NCBI GenBank assembly: GCA_028689205.1
Contig: JAQTWP010000007.1
Coordinates: 1-64,000, forward strand
Source: Candidatus Altimarinota bacterium
GTDB taxonomy: Bacteria > Patescibacteriota > Gracilibacteria > BD1-5 > UBA2023
Length of the DNA stretch: 64,000 nt
Direction: 5' to 3'
Part shown: in pieces, positions 54,458-64,000 of the stretch
How the letters are laid out: each line of letters starts with the position of its first letter
Position numbering within the stretch: the stretch's first letter is position 1
Program-made: the position numbers and the translations under genes
The notes under the pieces: model-generated
What the model was told of the DNA's origin: nothing
The model's input: the letters and a program-made list of their open reading frames with translations, nothing else
The model's database searches: none

Positions 54458-56479
54458 ATGTTCAACAAGGGTTCAATTATTACAGGTACTGTAGATAGGA
54501 TTGTCTGACCATTTAGAGATAAATTGGATCCAGTTAAAATAGTATCAGACGCGGAATCTATATTAAGTGAAGTTGAAAGGTTAAGAGTTAATAATACAAA
54601 ATCAAAAGAACTTAAGATTTGACTAGTATATTGAAAAGTCCAAAGTGGAAAGACTAATGCTATGCTTGCTTCAACAGCTCTTGCCTTTGATAATTGATAT
54701 AAAATAGCTATTATTTTGACTTCAAACAATACTGAGTTAGTCGTTCAGACAAGAGATAGATTTCAATCAAAAGTATTTTGACCTGAATTTTTTATAGAAA
54801 CATTCCTATATCAGGATTTGAAGGATAATGATACATTTCATGCTACTTTAGCTGCAGATGATACAAGGCTGATTATAGTTGCCCCAAAATGAGCTAAAGC
54901 ACTTGAAATTGTAATAAAGTTTTTATCAACTCTTGAAGATAAAAATTATATGACGATTATTTTTGATGATGAATGAGATAATTACAGCTTAGACAACAAT
55001 AGAAAGGCAAGAGATGAGGACGAAGACTTACCTCCAACTAAAATTAACGATCTTATATTTAAGAGATTAAGAAATAAAGTGGATCATGTTCTCGTAAGTG
55101 TGACTTGAACTCCACAATGAGTATTATTAGAATGAACCAACGAATCTTTATGATTCAAATATTTACTTGAGCCCGGCGATACGTATGTTTGATGAGAAAC
55201 ATTTTTTGCAGATCCAGTAGCAGAAAATAGTCAACGCATTTACGTACTTGATGTGAATGAGGTATCTGAAATATGTAAAGAAGAAAAAATGTGAGCCTGA
55301 CTTAGAGATGCTCTTATGGATTTTTATGTTGTTTCTAATTTATATAATGCTGACACTTGAAAATATGCAGAATTTTTATGTCATCCATGATCTAAAGTTG
55401 CGGTACATGCGGTATTCAAAAACATAATTAAAGATTTTCATTTACAAGTTGTTACTGCATTGAATAATAATGATAAATCCTTACTAATTGAATTCAAAGA
55501 AAGATTCGAAAAATTAAAATTAAAGACATGAAAAATACATTTTTTTGACCAATTTGAAAAACAACTTAGGTTCTGAATATTGAAAACTAAAATAATACAA
55601 TTGAATGCTAAGCAGAAGGATACAATGACTCCTGAAAGACATCATATACTTGTATGATGAAATATTCTTTGAAGATGAGTTACTATCGAAAATATGCTGG
55701 TAATGTATTATTGAAGAAATTCTAAATCAACAAATATGGATACATTATATCAGCACGCAAGAATGTTCTGATATAGAAAACCGATGTTAGAGTATATGAA
55801 AATATTTATGCCAGAAGAAGTATATGATAAATTTCATTCTACTTATGAAACAGATGAATGATTACGTGACATGGTAAGAAGATATCCTTACTCAGAATTT
55901 CCGATTAAATTCTATGACAGTACCTGAACCCTTAGATTAACTAGACCACAGATTGAATCAAAATCATTCCTACAAAATGTGTTTATACCAAGAAGACAAT
56001 TCTATCCTAATCATATTTCAGAGGTACTGCATATTAAAAATGCTACAAGATATGAAGATATCGAAAAGATTCTTACAGATAATTCTCCAATTGAGAAATA
56101 TAAAGATTGAGTTTTAGTAGACTTTAGTATTGTTGATAAGATACTGAATTTAATTGATACATCTTCTTCTAACCAATGGAGATGAAACTCACCGGTGGCT
56201 ATACTTAAATGATTGATAGAAGATGAGAAGGATAAGAGAATAATGATTTACACTAATGTAGCAGAACGTAGAACATGGACAGAAAAAAAGAGATGAGCTA
56301 TATGAACAGGTACACTTGATTGAACTAAGGTTGATTTACTAAGAAAAAATGAATGTATTTCTCTTGCTTTATCTAGCTTTGCTTATAGAAATAAACCAGA
56401 GCTAAAACCTATGTGGTACCCTACGATTGTATTTCCAGAAATTATGGATTGATTAGGTAAAGTATATATAACAAAATAA
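54458..56479 (+). CDS. Z1-domain ATPase (restriction-associated)
   Basis: 673 aa. Walker A VYGKVQSGKTNAM near residue 64, IIFDDEGDN (Walker B), and the Z1 signature block GRGVTIENMLVMYYG with DTLYQHARMFGYRKP. Z1 ATPases occur with DNA methylases and MORC/GHKL ATPases in restriction-like operons. Directly after the C5 methylase (10-nt gap). Helicase- or translocase-like role inferred. No nuclease motif seen in this protein. Confidence 0.85.
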
Positions 56480-56490
56480 TTCACAAAAAA

Positions 56491-58248
56491 ATGTCTACAC
56501 AAAAACTACAACTTACTTGGATCTGAAAAGATAGAAGAATTAAATTAGAGCCAAGGATTCTTATTGAAGACAAAGATAAATCTTACTGAGATCCAGATTC
56601 AGAAAATATGTTGATTCATTGAGATAATCTTTTAGCACTTAAGGCATTAGAACAAGATTATACCGGTAAAATTAAGTGCATAATAATCGATCCGCCCTAT
56701 AATACGTGAAATGCCTTTGAACATTATGATGATTGAGTTGAACATTCTGAATGGTTAAATTTAATAAGACCAAGATTAGAATTATTAAATAAACTTTTAA
56801 CTGATGATTGAATTATTTGGATATCTATAGATGACAATGAAAGTCATTATTTAAGAATATTGTGTGATGAAATATTTGGAAGAAGTAATTTTTTAGCTTG
56901 TCTTCCAACAATTATGAATTTAAAATGAAATCAAGACCAATTTTGATTTGCATGAACACATGAATATACAATAGTTTTTGCAAAAAATAAGAATAAATGT
57001 AGTTTATTTGAATTTAGTATTGACGATGAAGAACTTGAAGAATGGAATATTGATGATATTTGATATTTTAAAAAGTGAGCAACAATGCGAGCGACTTGAG
57101 AAGAACAATATAGAGAAGATAGACCTTATATGTTCTATCCTATTTTAGTAAAGTGAAACGAAATTTGAACTATTGAAATGAATGAACATGAAAAATTATA
57201 TAGTAAAATTACTAAAACATTTAATGATAATATATTAGAAGAACTGATAAATAAATATTCAAAATTGTGATATGATGTTGTTTTACCAAAAGTAGATGAA
57301 AATAACTATTGAAGATGGCGTTGGTGATTTAATAGAGAAAATATTAATAGATTAAAATTTGATGCAATTGCAGTCAAAACTAAAAATTGAATATCATTAT
57401 ATAAAAAACAAAGACCATCAATCTGAGATTTGCCAACGAAGAAACCAAAATCTATATTTTATAAACCTGAGTATAGTAGCTGAAATTGAACATCTCAAAT
57501 TAAAAAATTATTCTGAACTAATAATTTCCCCTATCCAAAACCTGAAGAATTAATTAAAGATATGATAAGTTTATCTACAAAAAAAGACGATATAATTTTA
57601 GACTCTTTTTTAGGCTCATGAACAACCTGTTCAGTTGCTCATAAAATGGGGCGTAAATGGATTGGAATTGAGTTATGAAATCATGCATACACTCATTGTA
57701 AAATTCGTATAGATAAAGTTATTAATGGAGAAGATAAATGATGAATAACAGAATCAGTCTGATGGAATACTTGATGATGATATAAATTTTATGAGCTTTG
57801 ACCTTCATTATTAGCAAGAGATGAACATTGAAGATATATTATCAATCCTAATATGAATGGTGAAATGCTTACAAGAGCATTATGTAAAATTGAGAATTTC
57901 AAATACATGCCTAAAGATGGGGATCTTATTAAGCATTGATTTTCTACCGAGAAAGATTTCTTACACGTTACAACTAGGATGATAGATCAGGAAACAGTTG
58001 AGAGGATAGCTTCAAAAATTTTAGCTGAAGATGAGAGTCTTTTGATTATGTCTAAAACAATCGAGAAAGGATTGAGGCTTCCTCCTAATATTCAAGTTAA
58101 AAAAATTCCTAATGAGATATTTAGAAAATACGAATATGCTAAGGATGATTATAGTTTACCTATCCTTTCTGAAACAAGAGAGAAACTTATTGATTTAAAA
58201 ATACTGATTAACGATTTACCTAATAATCAAACGGAAATATGAGATTAA
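56491..58248 (+). CDS. Type III restriction-modification Mod subunit (adenine methyltransferase)
   Basis: 585 aa. HGDNLLALKALEQDYTGKIK, then IIDPPYNTGNAF (motif IV, residue ~66) and a C-terminal DSFLGSGTTCSVAHKMGRKW (motif I, ~371). This beta-type order, with DPPY before FxGxG, is typical of Mod. It would methylate adenine at the site recognised by Mod-Res. The stop overlaps the Res start by 10 nt. Starts 11 nt after the Z1 gene. Confidence 0.93.
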
Positions 58249-60989
58249 AAGAGGAATTATCTTTGATTACAACATCAAAACTCAATAATATTTATTCTCG
58301 TTTCTCTCTTCGAACTCCACAGAAAGAAGCTTTGGAGGTTCTAGCTTTCGTTATAGAAACAATCTGACTAAATGATAATACTTCATTATCTGAGAATCTA
58401 TCAAGAATAAAAGAAATATCTGAATGATTCAATGACTTCCATTTTGATTTTCCTTCATTTTGTTTTGCATTGGCTACTTGAGTAGGTAAGACAAGGCTAA
58501 TGTGAGCAATGATATATTTTCTTCATAAAACCAAGGGTTATAATAACTTCTTTGTTTTAGCTCCGAATCTAACGATTTATGAAAAGTTAATCAAAGATTT
58601 TACGTATTGAAGCGAAAAATACGTTTTTAAATGACTATGAGATTTTGACTGATCTAATCCTAGAATTGTTGATGGTAATAATTACTCGCAAATAAACATT
58701 AATGATTCGGTTCAAGAGTTAGGTTTTGTTGAATTCTGAAATGAAGTCACAATAAATATTTTTAATATTTCAAAGTTTAATTCTAAGTCTGAGAATACAA
58801 AGCTTAGAAGTTTATCAGAGTATATAGGTAAAAGCTATTTTGATTATCTGAAGTCATTGCCAGATTTAGTTGTCCTAATGGATGAGAGTCATAGATATAG
58901 GGCAAATAGTTCTTCTTCTGCAATAAATGAGTTAAACCCAGTCTTATGATTAGAATTTACAGCAACTCCAAGTTTTAACTCTAAAAGATGATTAACTAAA
59001 TTTGAGAATATCGCATATCAATATAATCTAGCTAATGCTATTAAGGATTGATATGTAAAAGTGCCTGCAGTTGCAACTAGAAGGAATTTTGATATCACTC
59101 TATCAGATGAGGAAAAGGATTTTATAAAACTGCAGGACTGAATATATCTGCATGAAAACACAAAAATCGACCTTGAACTGTATGCTAGTAATAGATGAGT
59201 CAAACTAGTAAAGCCCTTTGTAATGATAAGTACTATTGACCAAAAACATGCTGATGCTATTGAAGAGATTATAAAATCAGATAAGTTTTTTGGCTGACAA
59301 TATAGAGATAAGGTAATTAAGATATATAGCTGATCAAAAGCAGAAGATAAAGATGAAGCTATAAGAAAACTCCTTGAAGTTGAACAATATGATAATCCTG
59401 TAGAAATTGTCGTACAGGTTATGATGCTGAAGGAATGATGGGATGTTAACAATTTATATACAATAGTGCCCCTAAGAGCGTTTGCTGCAGAAATTTTAAC
59501 AGAACAAACCATATGAAGATGATTACGTTTACCATACTGACAAAAAACATGAGATGAATCAGTAGATAGACTTACAATAGTAGCTCATGATGCATTTCAA
59601 AAGATTGTTGATATTGCCAATAATCCTAATTCACTGATTAAAAATATAATCAATTTAGATGATAGGACATGATTCTTAAAATCAAAGCAACTTGTACTAA
59701 ATACAAATATTTATGATGATGTTAATATCTTAACAGAATCTAATCCTTGAATATCAAATATCATACAGTCATGAGAATTAAATAAAGAGGAGGTAGTTGA
59801 TACATTGAACCAAATTTATGTCAATATAATAGAGGCTGTAAAACAATATGAGACCTTTGATTCATCAGAAAAGTTACAAAGTAAAGAAGTTCATGATAAA
59901 ATCATAGAAGAAGTTAGAAATAAGATTATATCCAAATCAAAATATGCAGACAAGTTATCTTCTCTTTGAAAAATAAGTGAAGAATCTTTAATTCTTATGT
60001 CTGAGCAGGCAACAATAATATTTTTAGAAGACTTTGTTTCTAAATGAATTGATATACCAGAAGTACAATATAATTATTGATCGTCTTCAGTTGAATTTGA
60101 TAAAAATTTTCTGATTGACTGTTCTTTTATTGATAAGATTAGGATTCAAGATTCACAAATAGTAGTTCAAGATCTTTCATCTAATGAGAGAAAAACTTAT
60201 GATAGACCACAAATATTAAATTATGAATGAACAATAGAGGATTATCTTTTGGATATAATCCTTCAGATTGATGAGCTTGATTATGAAACCTATAGTGACT
60301 TTATCTACAATAATGTTTATGAAGTAATTTCAGTACTAAGGGAAAAGTTTCCTTGAGAATCTGATGAAATTTTATTATCTACTATAGCATGATTGAAATT
60401 GTACATATATAAAAATATAGAGAGTCAATTACGTTCAGAGAAGGTTATGCAAATCCATAAAACTGATCCTAAAATTGAGCTTATCAGATGATTCAGAACT
60501 TTGAAGGCAATTGATTTTGATGCTTATATAGATTGATGAATACTAGATTTCCATTCAACTTGATTTGAAAAAACTGCTATTAGAAATTATGTATTCAGAT
60601 GATTTAGGAAATGTATAAGTAAGTATGTTAAATTTGATTCAGATACAGAAAGAAGGTTTTCATCAATATTAGAGAATGGGTGAAATATAATCAAGTGGAT
60701 GAAACCACCATCTTGAAGTTTTAAAATACTTTATAGGATTGAAAACGATTCAGCAGAATATCTTCCTGATTTTGTAGTTGAGACACTAGATGCGAAATAT
60801 ATTATTGAAATAAAAGCTTCTAATGAAGTTGATGATAAAATTGTATTAGCCAAGGCAGACGCAGCAAAAAAGTGGTGTAATGATATAAATTGACTTGTTT
60901 CTTGAAAAAAGTGGAAATATCTTCTTTTCCCACATGATATTATTACAGAAGATAAGTCATTGGATTATTTGATAAGTATTAGCTTATAG
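58239..60989 (+). CDS. Type III restriction Res subunit (helicase-nuclease)
   Basis: 916 aa. Walker A CFALATGVGKTRLM (~78), DEAD-box-type VVLMDESHRY, FTATPSF, VVQVMMLKEGWDVNNLY and motif VI TEQTIGRGLRLPYG. The C-terminal PD-(D/E)xK nuclease reads LPDFVVETLDAKYIIEIKAS (~845-864). Together an SF2 translocase with an endonuclease domain, as in EcoP1I Res. Start ATG overlaps the Mod gene by 10 nt. A complete type III system. Confidence 0.93.
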
Positions 60990-61102
60990 TATTTTGACCT
61001 CTCAGAGAAAATATATAAACTTCCGATACACACCAAACTACCCAATAAAGTATTTAATAGAAAAAATAGGGCATATTCAGAAAAGAAAGTAAAAGGAGAA
61101 CG

Positions 61103-61141
61103 ATGAGTAATTTTTGAAGTTTACATTTTTTCATAAATTAA
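61103..61141 (+). CDS. Possible 12-aa peptide with a strong ribosome site
   Basis: atgagtaatttttgaagttt... with aaaaggagaacg just upstream. Ends TAA. Too short to judge; may be the remnant of a lost gene after the Res gene. Nothing else found in 60990-61160. Confidence 0.2.
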
Positions 61142-61160
61142 TAATTTAGAGATAGTTTTA

Positions 61161-61412
61161 CTACCTAATTTCTTTAGATTTCAAATACTTTCTAATAATT
61201 AAGTCTATTCAAATCGAAATCAAAATTATGCCAAAGACCTTGTATCATGTTGTATCAACCACATGACTACTTTCTTGATATCTGACTCGCTCTCTAACTG
61301 GACGACTATTTTCAGTTATTATTATCGTTGGCGATAATAAATAATAACTTAGTATCCATATGCCGATAATTATTAAAATATCAGGTAAATATTTAAATAT
61401 ATTAATTTTCAT
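61161..61412 (-). CDS. Small membrane protein, 83 aa
   Basis: MKINIFKYLPDILIIIGIWI: an N-terminal membrane helix, then an exposed loop rich in Arg/Glu/Ser and a second hydrophobic segment (VFGIILISIWIDLIII). Stop TAG TAA tandem. It starts 3 nt after the stop of the metallopeptidase-like gene on the same strand, an evident operon. Function unknown. Confidence 0.55.
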
Positions 61413-61415
61413 AAA

Positions 61416-62171
61416 CTAAAAATAAAGTGACATTACTTTAACAACAACAATAAATAAAATAATTAGTCATCAAGCAATCAGTCATCGTTTTAATTCCTGA
61501 TTGTTATCATTTGAATAATTTATTGTCTTCTTGGATATTGATTTATATGCATCTAAGATACTATTGTAAGGCCATCATCTTTTTTGATTTACAATATACA
61601 AGGCATTTCTAATATCTAGCGATTTTATATATCAAATCCTAGATTTTATGGTTGTTCTTGTAGAAAATATTAAATAAAAATTCAAATATACATTTTCATT
61701 TTCACTATAACCTTCTTGTAGTATGTGTCCAAATCATAAATATATTGCAGTTAAATCAGTTAATATTTCATTTGAATTAGTGTCTTCAAATTTAATTCTT
61801 CTTAAACTTAAGTAGTGATGAGTAATCTCATGTATTAATATTGCTAGATAGTTAAGATTATTATATTCTGAGTTAGAATTTATTATTATTTTAGGCTGTT
61901 GAATATTTCAATTATATAATCAAGGTGTATTTGTCTTTTTGTTACTTAACAAGTCTATTTTTGGTAATTCCGTCATTATTCATAGAAATAAGCATACGTC
62001 ATTTGATATTTTCTGAAGAATACTCTCGGAAACTCAATCAACTGTTAGAATATTCAAAAACCTTTCAGGAAGAATATACATTCAGTTACTTGCAGTTGCC
62101 TTATATGTAAGGCTGGATTCTAAATAATTTAAGTAAAAAGTTATATCATCTATTGATAAATATTTATACAT
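61416..62171 (-). CDS. HExxH-type metallopeptidase-like protein
   Basis: 251 aa. LAILIHEITHHYLSLRRIKF gives an HExxHH zinc site near residue 121; NEILTDLTAIYLGFGHILQE 20 residues on could supply the third ligand. A C-terminal hydrophobic helix (LIILFIVVVVKVMSLYF) suggests a tail anchor. The N-terminal 110 residues are unknown. Paired with the small membrane protein downstream. The family is not recognised; could be a defence or maintenance protease. Confidence 0.6.
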
Positions 62172-62218
62172 TTATTTTATTTGGTAACGATTTAAAATCA
62201 TTACCAGAAAGATGTTAT

Positions 62219-62369
62219 GTTCTGGCAAACAAAAAAGGGACGATCTATGCTCTTTGATGTTCGCCAGAACTTCTTAGACCTATTGCAATACACAAAAGGG
62301 CTAGAGCGATAAATCGCCCCTTACTGTCGTGTATTGCTTTATTACAAGTACATCTAAAAAATTCTGGCA
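62219..62369. ncRNA. Structured non-coding stretch with nested hairpins
   Basis: gttctggcaaac (62219-62230) pairs with gttcgccagaac (62259-62270, one mismatch). gcaatacac (62285-62293) with gtgtattgc (62329-62337) encloses aaggg/cccctt and the hairpin gcgat-aa-atcgc. The motif tctggcaa recurs at 62362-62369. More GC-rich than its surroundings and without ORF. May be a small RNA, replication or transfer origin, or operator. Confidence 0.45.
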
Positions 62370-62462
62370 AGGTGATAATACTTAAATATAAAAAGATTTC
62401 AAATTTATTAAAAAATGGTTATTTTGTATTAGAAATAACCATTATCACTAAGACTCTTAGAT

Positions 62463-63290
62463 ATGATAACAAAGTTTAACTTTAACAAAAGTCTTACTGA
62501 TTTAAATAAAACAATCAGCGAATTAAGCTTGTTGGTTAAAAATGATATAAATGATTACGATCCATATAAAACAAAAGAGCTTCTAGAATTATTATATGAA
62601 AGTTCTTGTAATTTCTGAATCCTTAAAAATAAGAAATTTAAGTTCCCTAATGCAAAAGATAGAAATCTAGATAAAATTAAACTTAAAAAGGTATATGCTT
62701 TTATAAATACTTTCCAAAAATATGATAACTTATGTAGTTATAGTGTATTAGAAATTATGACAATACTAGATCATTCTTGAGAACTTGTTTACGATGATGA
62801 ATATGATAATAAAATAGAAATTCTTGAAGAGAAAGTTAATATAGTGTTACTTGTAGATTTCTTTCAAAAAACAAAAGAAGATATAGAATTATATTGGAAT
62901 GATTCAAATTATGAGTATTCACTTGAAAGAATGAAGCTTCTTAAAAGAGAAGAAAGAACAAAATTAAATGAACCTAATATTCACAATTTATGAATAAATT
63001 TACACGACAAATTGTCCTTTAATGAAGAAAATTGAAATTTATATTTCAATAAGAAAATGGTTTGTAATATAAGTCCCAGAACAAGAAGTTTTAAATTATT
63101 TCTTGTATTATATACTTATATCGATAAGTATGTTTCTTATGAGAAGTTAAGACTTTTCATGTGAATATGAAAGATATCTTCAATAGATTCGGTATATTTT
63201 AGTGAAATAGTAACAAAAGAGATTCCAAAGAAAGCTCAGAAATTTATTAAAAAAGAACTGAACGGATATATACTTAAGAGCGATATATAA
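62463..63290 (+). CDS. Hypothetical protein with winged-helix-like C-terminus
   Basis: 275 aa. Helical, Lys/Asn/Asp-rich; residues ~200-275 (NKKMVCNISPRTRSFKLFLV, YVSYEKLRLFMGIG, KISSIDSVYFSEIVTKEIPK) resemble a wHTH used by response regulators and replication proteins. No nuclease or primase motif. It follows the structured stretch and precedes the integrase, the usual place for a replication or excision regulator (inference). Confidence 0.6.
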
Positions 63291-63350
63291 GCAAAATCTA
63301 GACTACTCCTTTCCCCTAACTTTACACTAAGACAAAAGAATCTATAAACA

Positions 63351-63384
63351 TAAAATAATCACAGTATTATTAGTGATTATTTTA
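63351..63384 (+). promoter_or_regulatory. 12-bp inverted repeat over the integrase start
   Basis: taaaataatcac (63351-63362) and gtgattatttta (63373-63384), loop of 10 nt. The last base is the A of the integrase ATG, so the hairpin would hide the start codon, or act as an operator. Confidence 0.6.
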
Positions 63385-64000
63385 TGCACAAAGTTTCCAA
63401 ATTATATGAACTTTTTTCTGAAGGAGAAGAATTAAATATAATGTCTTTAATCCCAGAACATCAAACTCCACTATGGAAATACTGGAAAGAGTTTATAATG
63501 ATGAGTCTTGAAAATAAAAAAAGTCAGATTTTCTTATCATGAGTCTATGATATGATAAAAGCTATTATAAGACACACATGATTAAAAACAATTGAGTCTT
63601 TTAGCGATATACCATATTTGTTTGATGAATTAATAAAACTAAAGCATAACAAAAATTGGAGCAGTGTGACATATAATACATACCGAAAGAATCTTAATTC
63701 ATACTTTCTTCATTTAGAAAGAATGAAAATTATAAATGATAATCCAATTAAAAGGATACAAAAGGCAAAGGAAGCAGATAAATCTCAACCTATAACAAAC
63801 ATTGAAGATATTGAAAAGTTGTTAACTTTTTTGAAAGAATGATGAACATTAGAAGATAGAAGAGATTATCTATATTTTAGATTAGCAATTTTAACCTGAG
63901 CCAGACCTGTGGAGTTATTGAATTTAAGAATTAAATCAATATCTGACGATAGAAAGGAGATTCATATATCTTGAGCAAAACAGAACTCAAAAGAAAGAAT
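63384..64000 (+). CDS. Tyrosine recombinase (integrase) of the element, 3' end cut
   Basis: First 205 residues. N-terminal SAM-like core-binding domain (VTYNTYRKNLNSYFLHLERM, IINDNPIKRIQKAKEADKSQ), then the catalytic domain: YFRLAILTGARPVELLNLRI with the first catalytic Arg. The rest lies beyond the window. It is the most likely integrase for the tRNA-Thr site at 49577. No DNA-binding AP2-like domain at the N-terminus. Confidence 0.9.

Noticed and set aside
59018-59512. 164-codon minus-strand frame
   Set aside because: Antisense to the Res helicase domain, whose motifs are intact in the plus frame.

Overview
The window comes from a bacterium that reads UGA as glycine (translation table 25). 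This points to the CPR lineages Absconditabacteria (SR1) or Gracilibacteria. In the standard code nearly every gene breaks at in-frame TGA. Read as Gly, those TGAs restore full-length PNPase, ProRS, AspRS, GrpE, RuvA, PilT and others, often inside Gly-rich motifs such as Walker A. A tRNA with anticodon UCA and the glycine discriminator U73 lies at 32501-32579 and is the likely decoder. The DNA is AT-rich, leaders are short, and some enzymes are archaeal-like (ProRS, AspRS, a TRM11-type RNA methylase, an AGOG-type glycosylase). All CDS calls here use UGA = Gly.

Layout, chromosomal part (1-49576). 1-4528: partial DNA glycosylase, two tandem lytic-transglycosylase-domain genes and a repeat protein. 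4802-8697: pnp, a hypothetical and a TRM11-like methylase. 8750-11952 (minus): two VirB2/TrbC-like membrane proteins, PilT and an acidic repeat protein. 12136-20486: YbaB, then four large or small exported proteins, including a 694-aa M23 peptidase with a second wall-hydrolase-like domain and a 1146-aa secreted protein. 20508-27961: rsmG, NfeD, SPFH protein, pseudouridine synthase, exported protein, a VirD4/HerA-like ATPase and EngB. 28116-32579: ProRS, a methyltransferase, a phosphoribosyltransferase with an HTH, tRNA-Arg(GCG), two tiny basic genes and tRNA-Gly(UCA). 32673-37375 (minus): a second VirD4/HerA-like ATPase, a cyclic-nucleotide-binding-fold protein and a second PilT. 37498-46377: coiled-coil protein, GrpE, deaminase, zinc-ribbon protein, RuvA, pyruvyltransferase-like protein, YgjP-like metallopeptidase and AspRS behind an Asn-codon leader peptide with an attenuator. 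46391-48496: a secreted protein of five repeats. 48880-49512: a TGA-free secreted-protein gene that looks foreign.

A family of dispersed palindromic repeats with ends like gtcatt-c-gag...gaatgac is scattered through this part. One copy carries a broken GIY-YIG nuclease gene, a second is its internally deleted derivative, and one palindrome lies in frame inside a coding sequence.

From 49577 on the window looks like an integrative element inserted in tRNA-Thr(GGT). The displaced 3' half of the tRNA marks the left end and a tyrosine recombinase runs off the right edge. Cargo: a terminase-small-subunit-like gene, a three-gene cassette (GHKL ATPase, STAS-like protein, PIN nuclease), a small integrase, a C5 DNA methylase with a Z1-domain ATPase, a type III restriction-modification pair, a membrane protein with a metallopeptidase-like protein, and a highly structured non-coding stretch. 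The GHKL/STAS/PIN cassette, the GIY-YIG palindrome element and the Asn attenuator of AspRS are the best candidates for systems not yet described.
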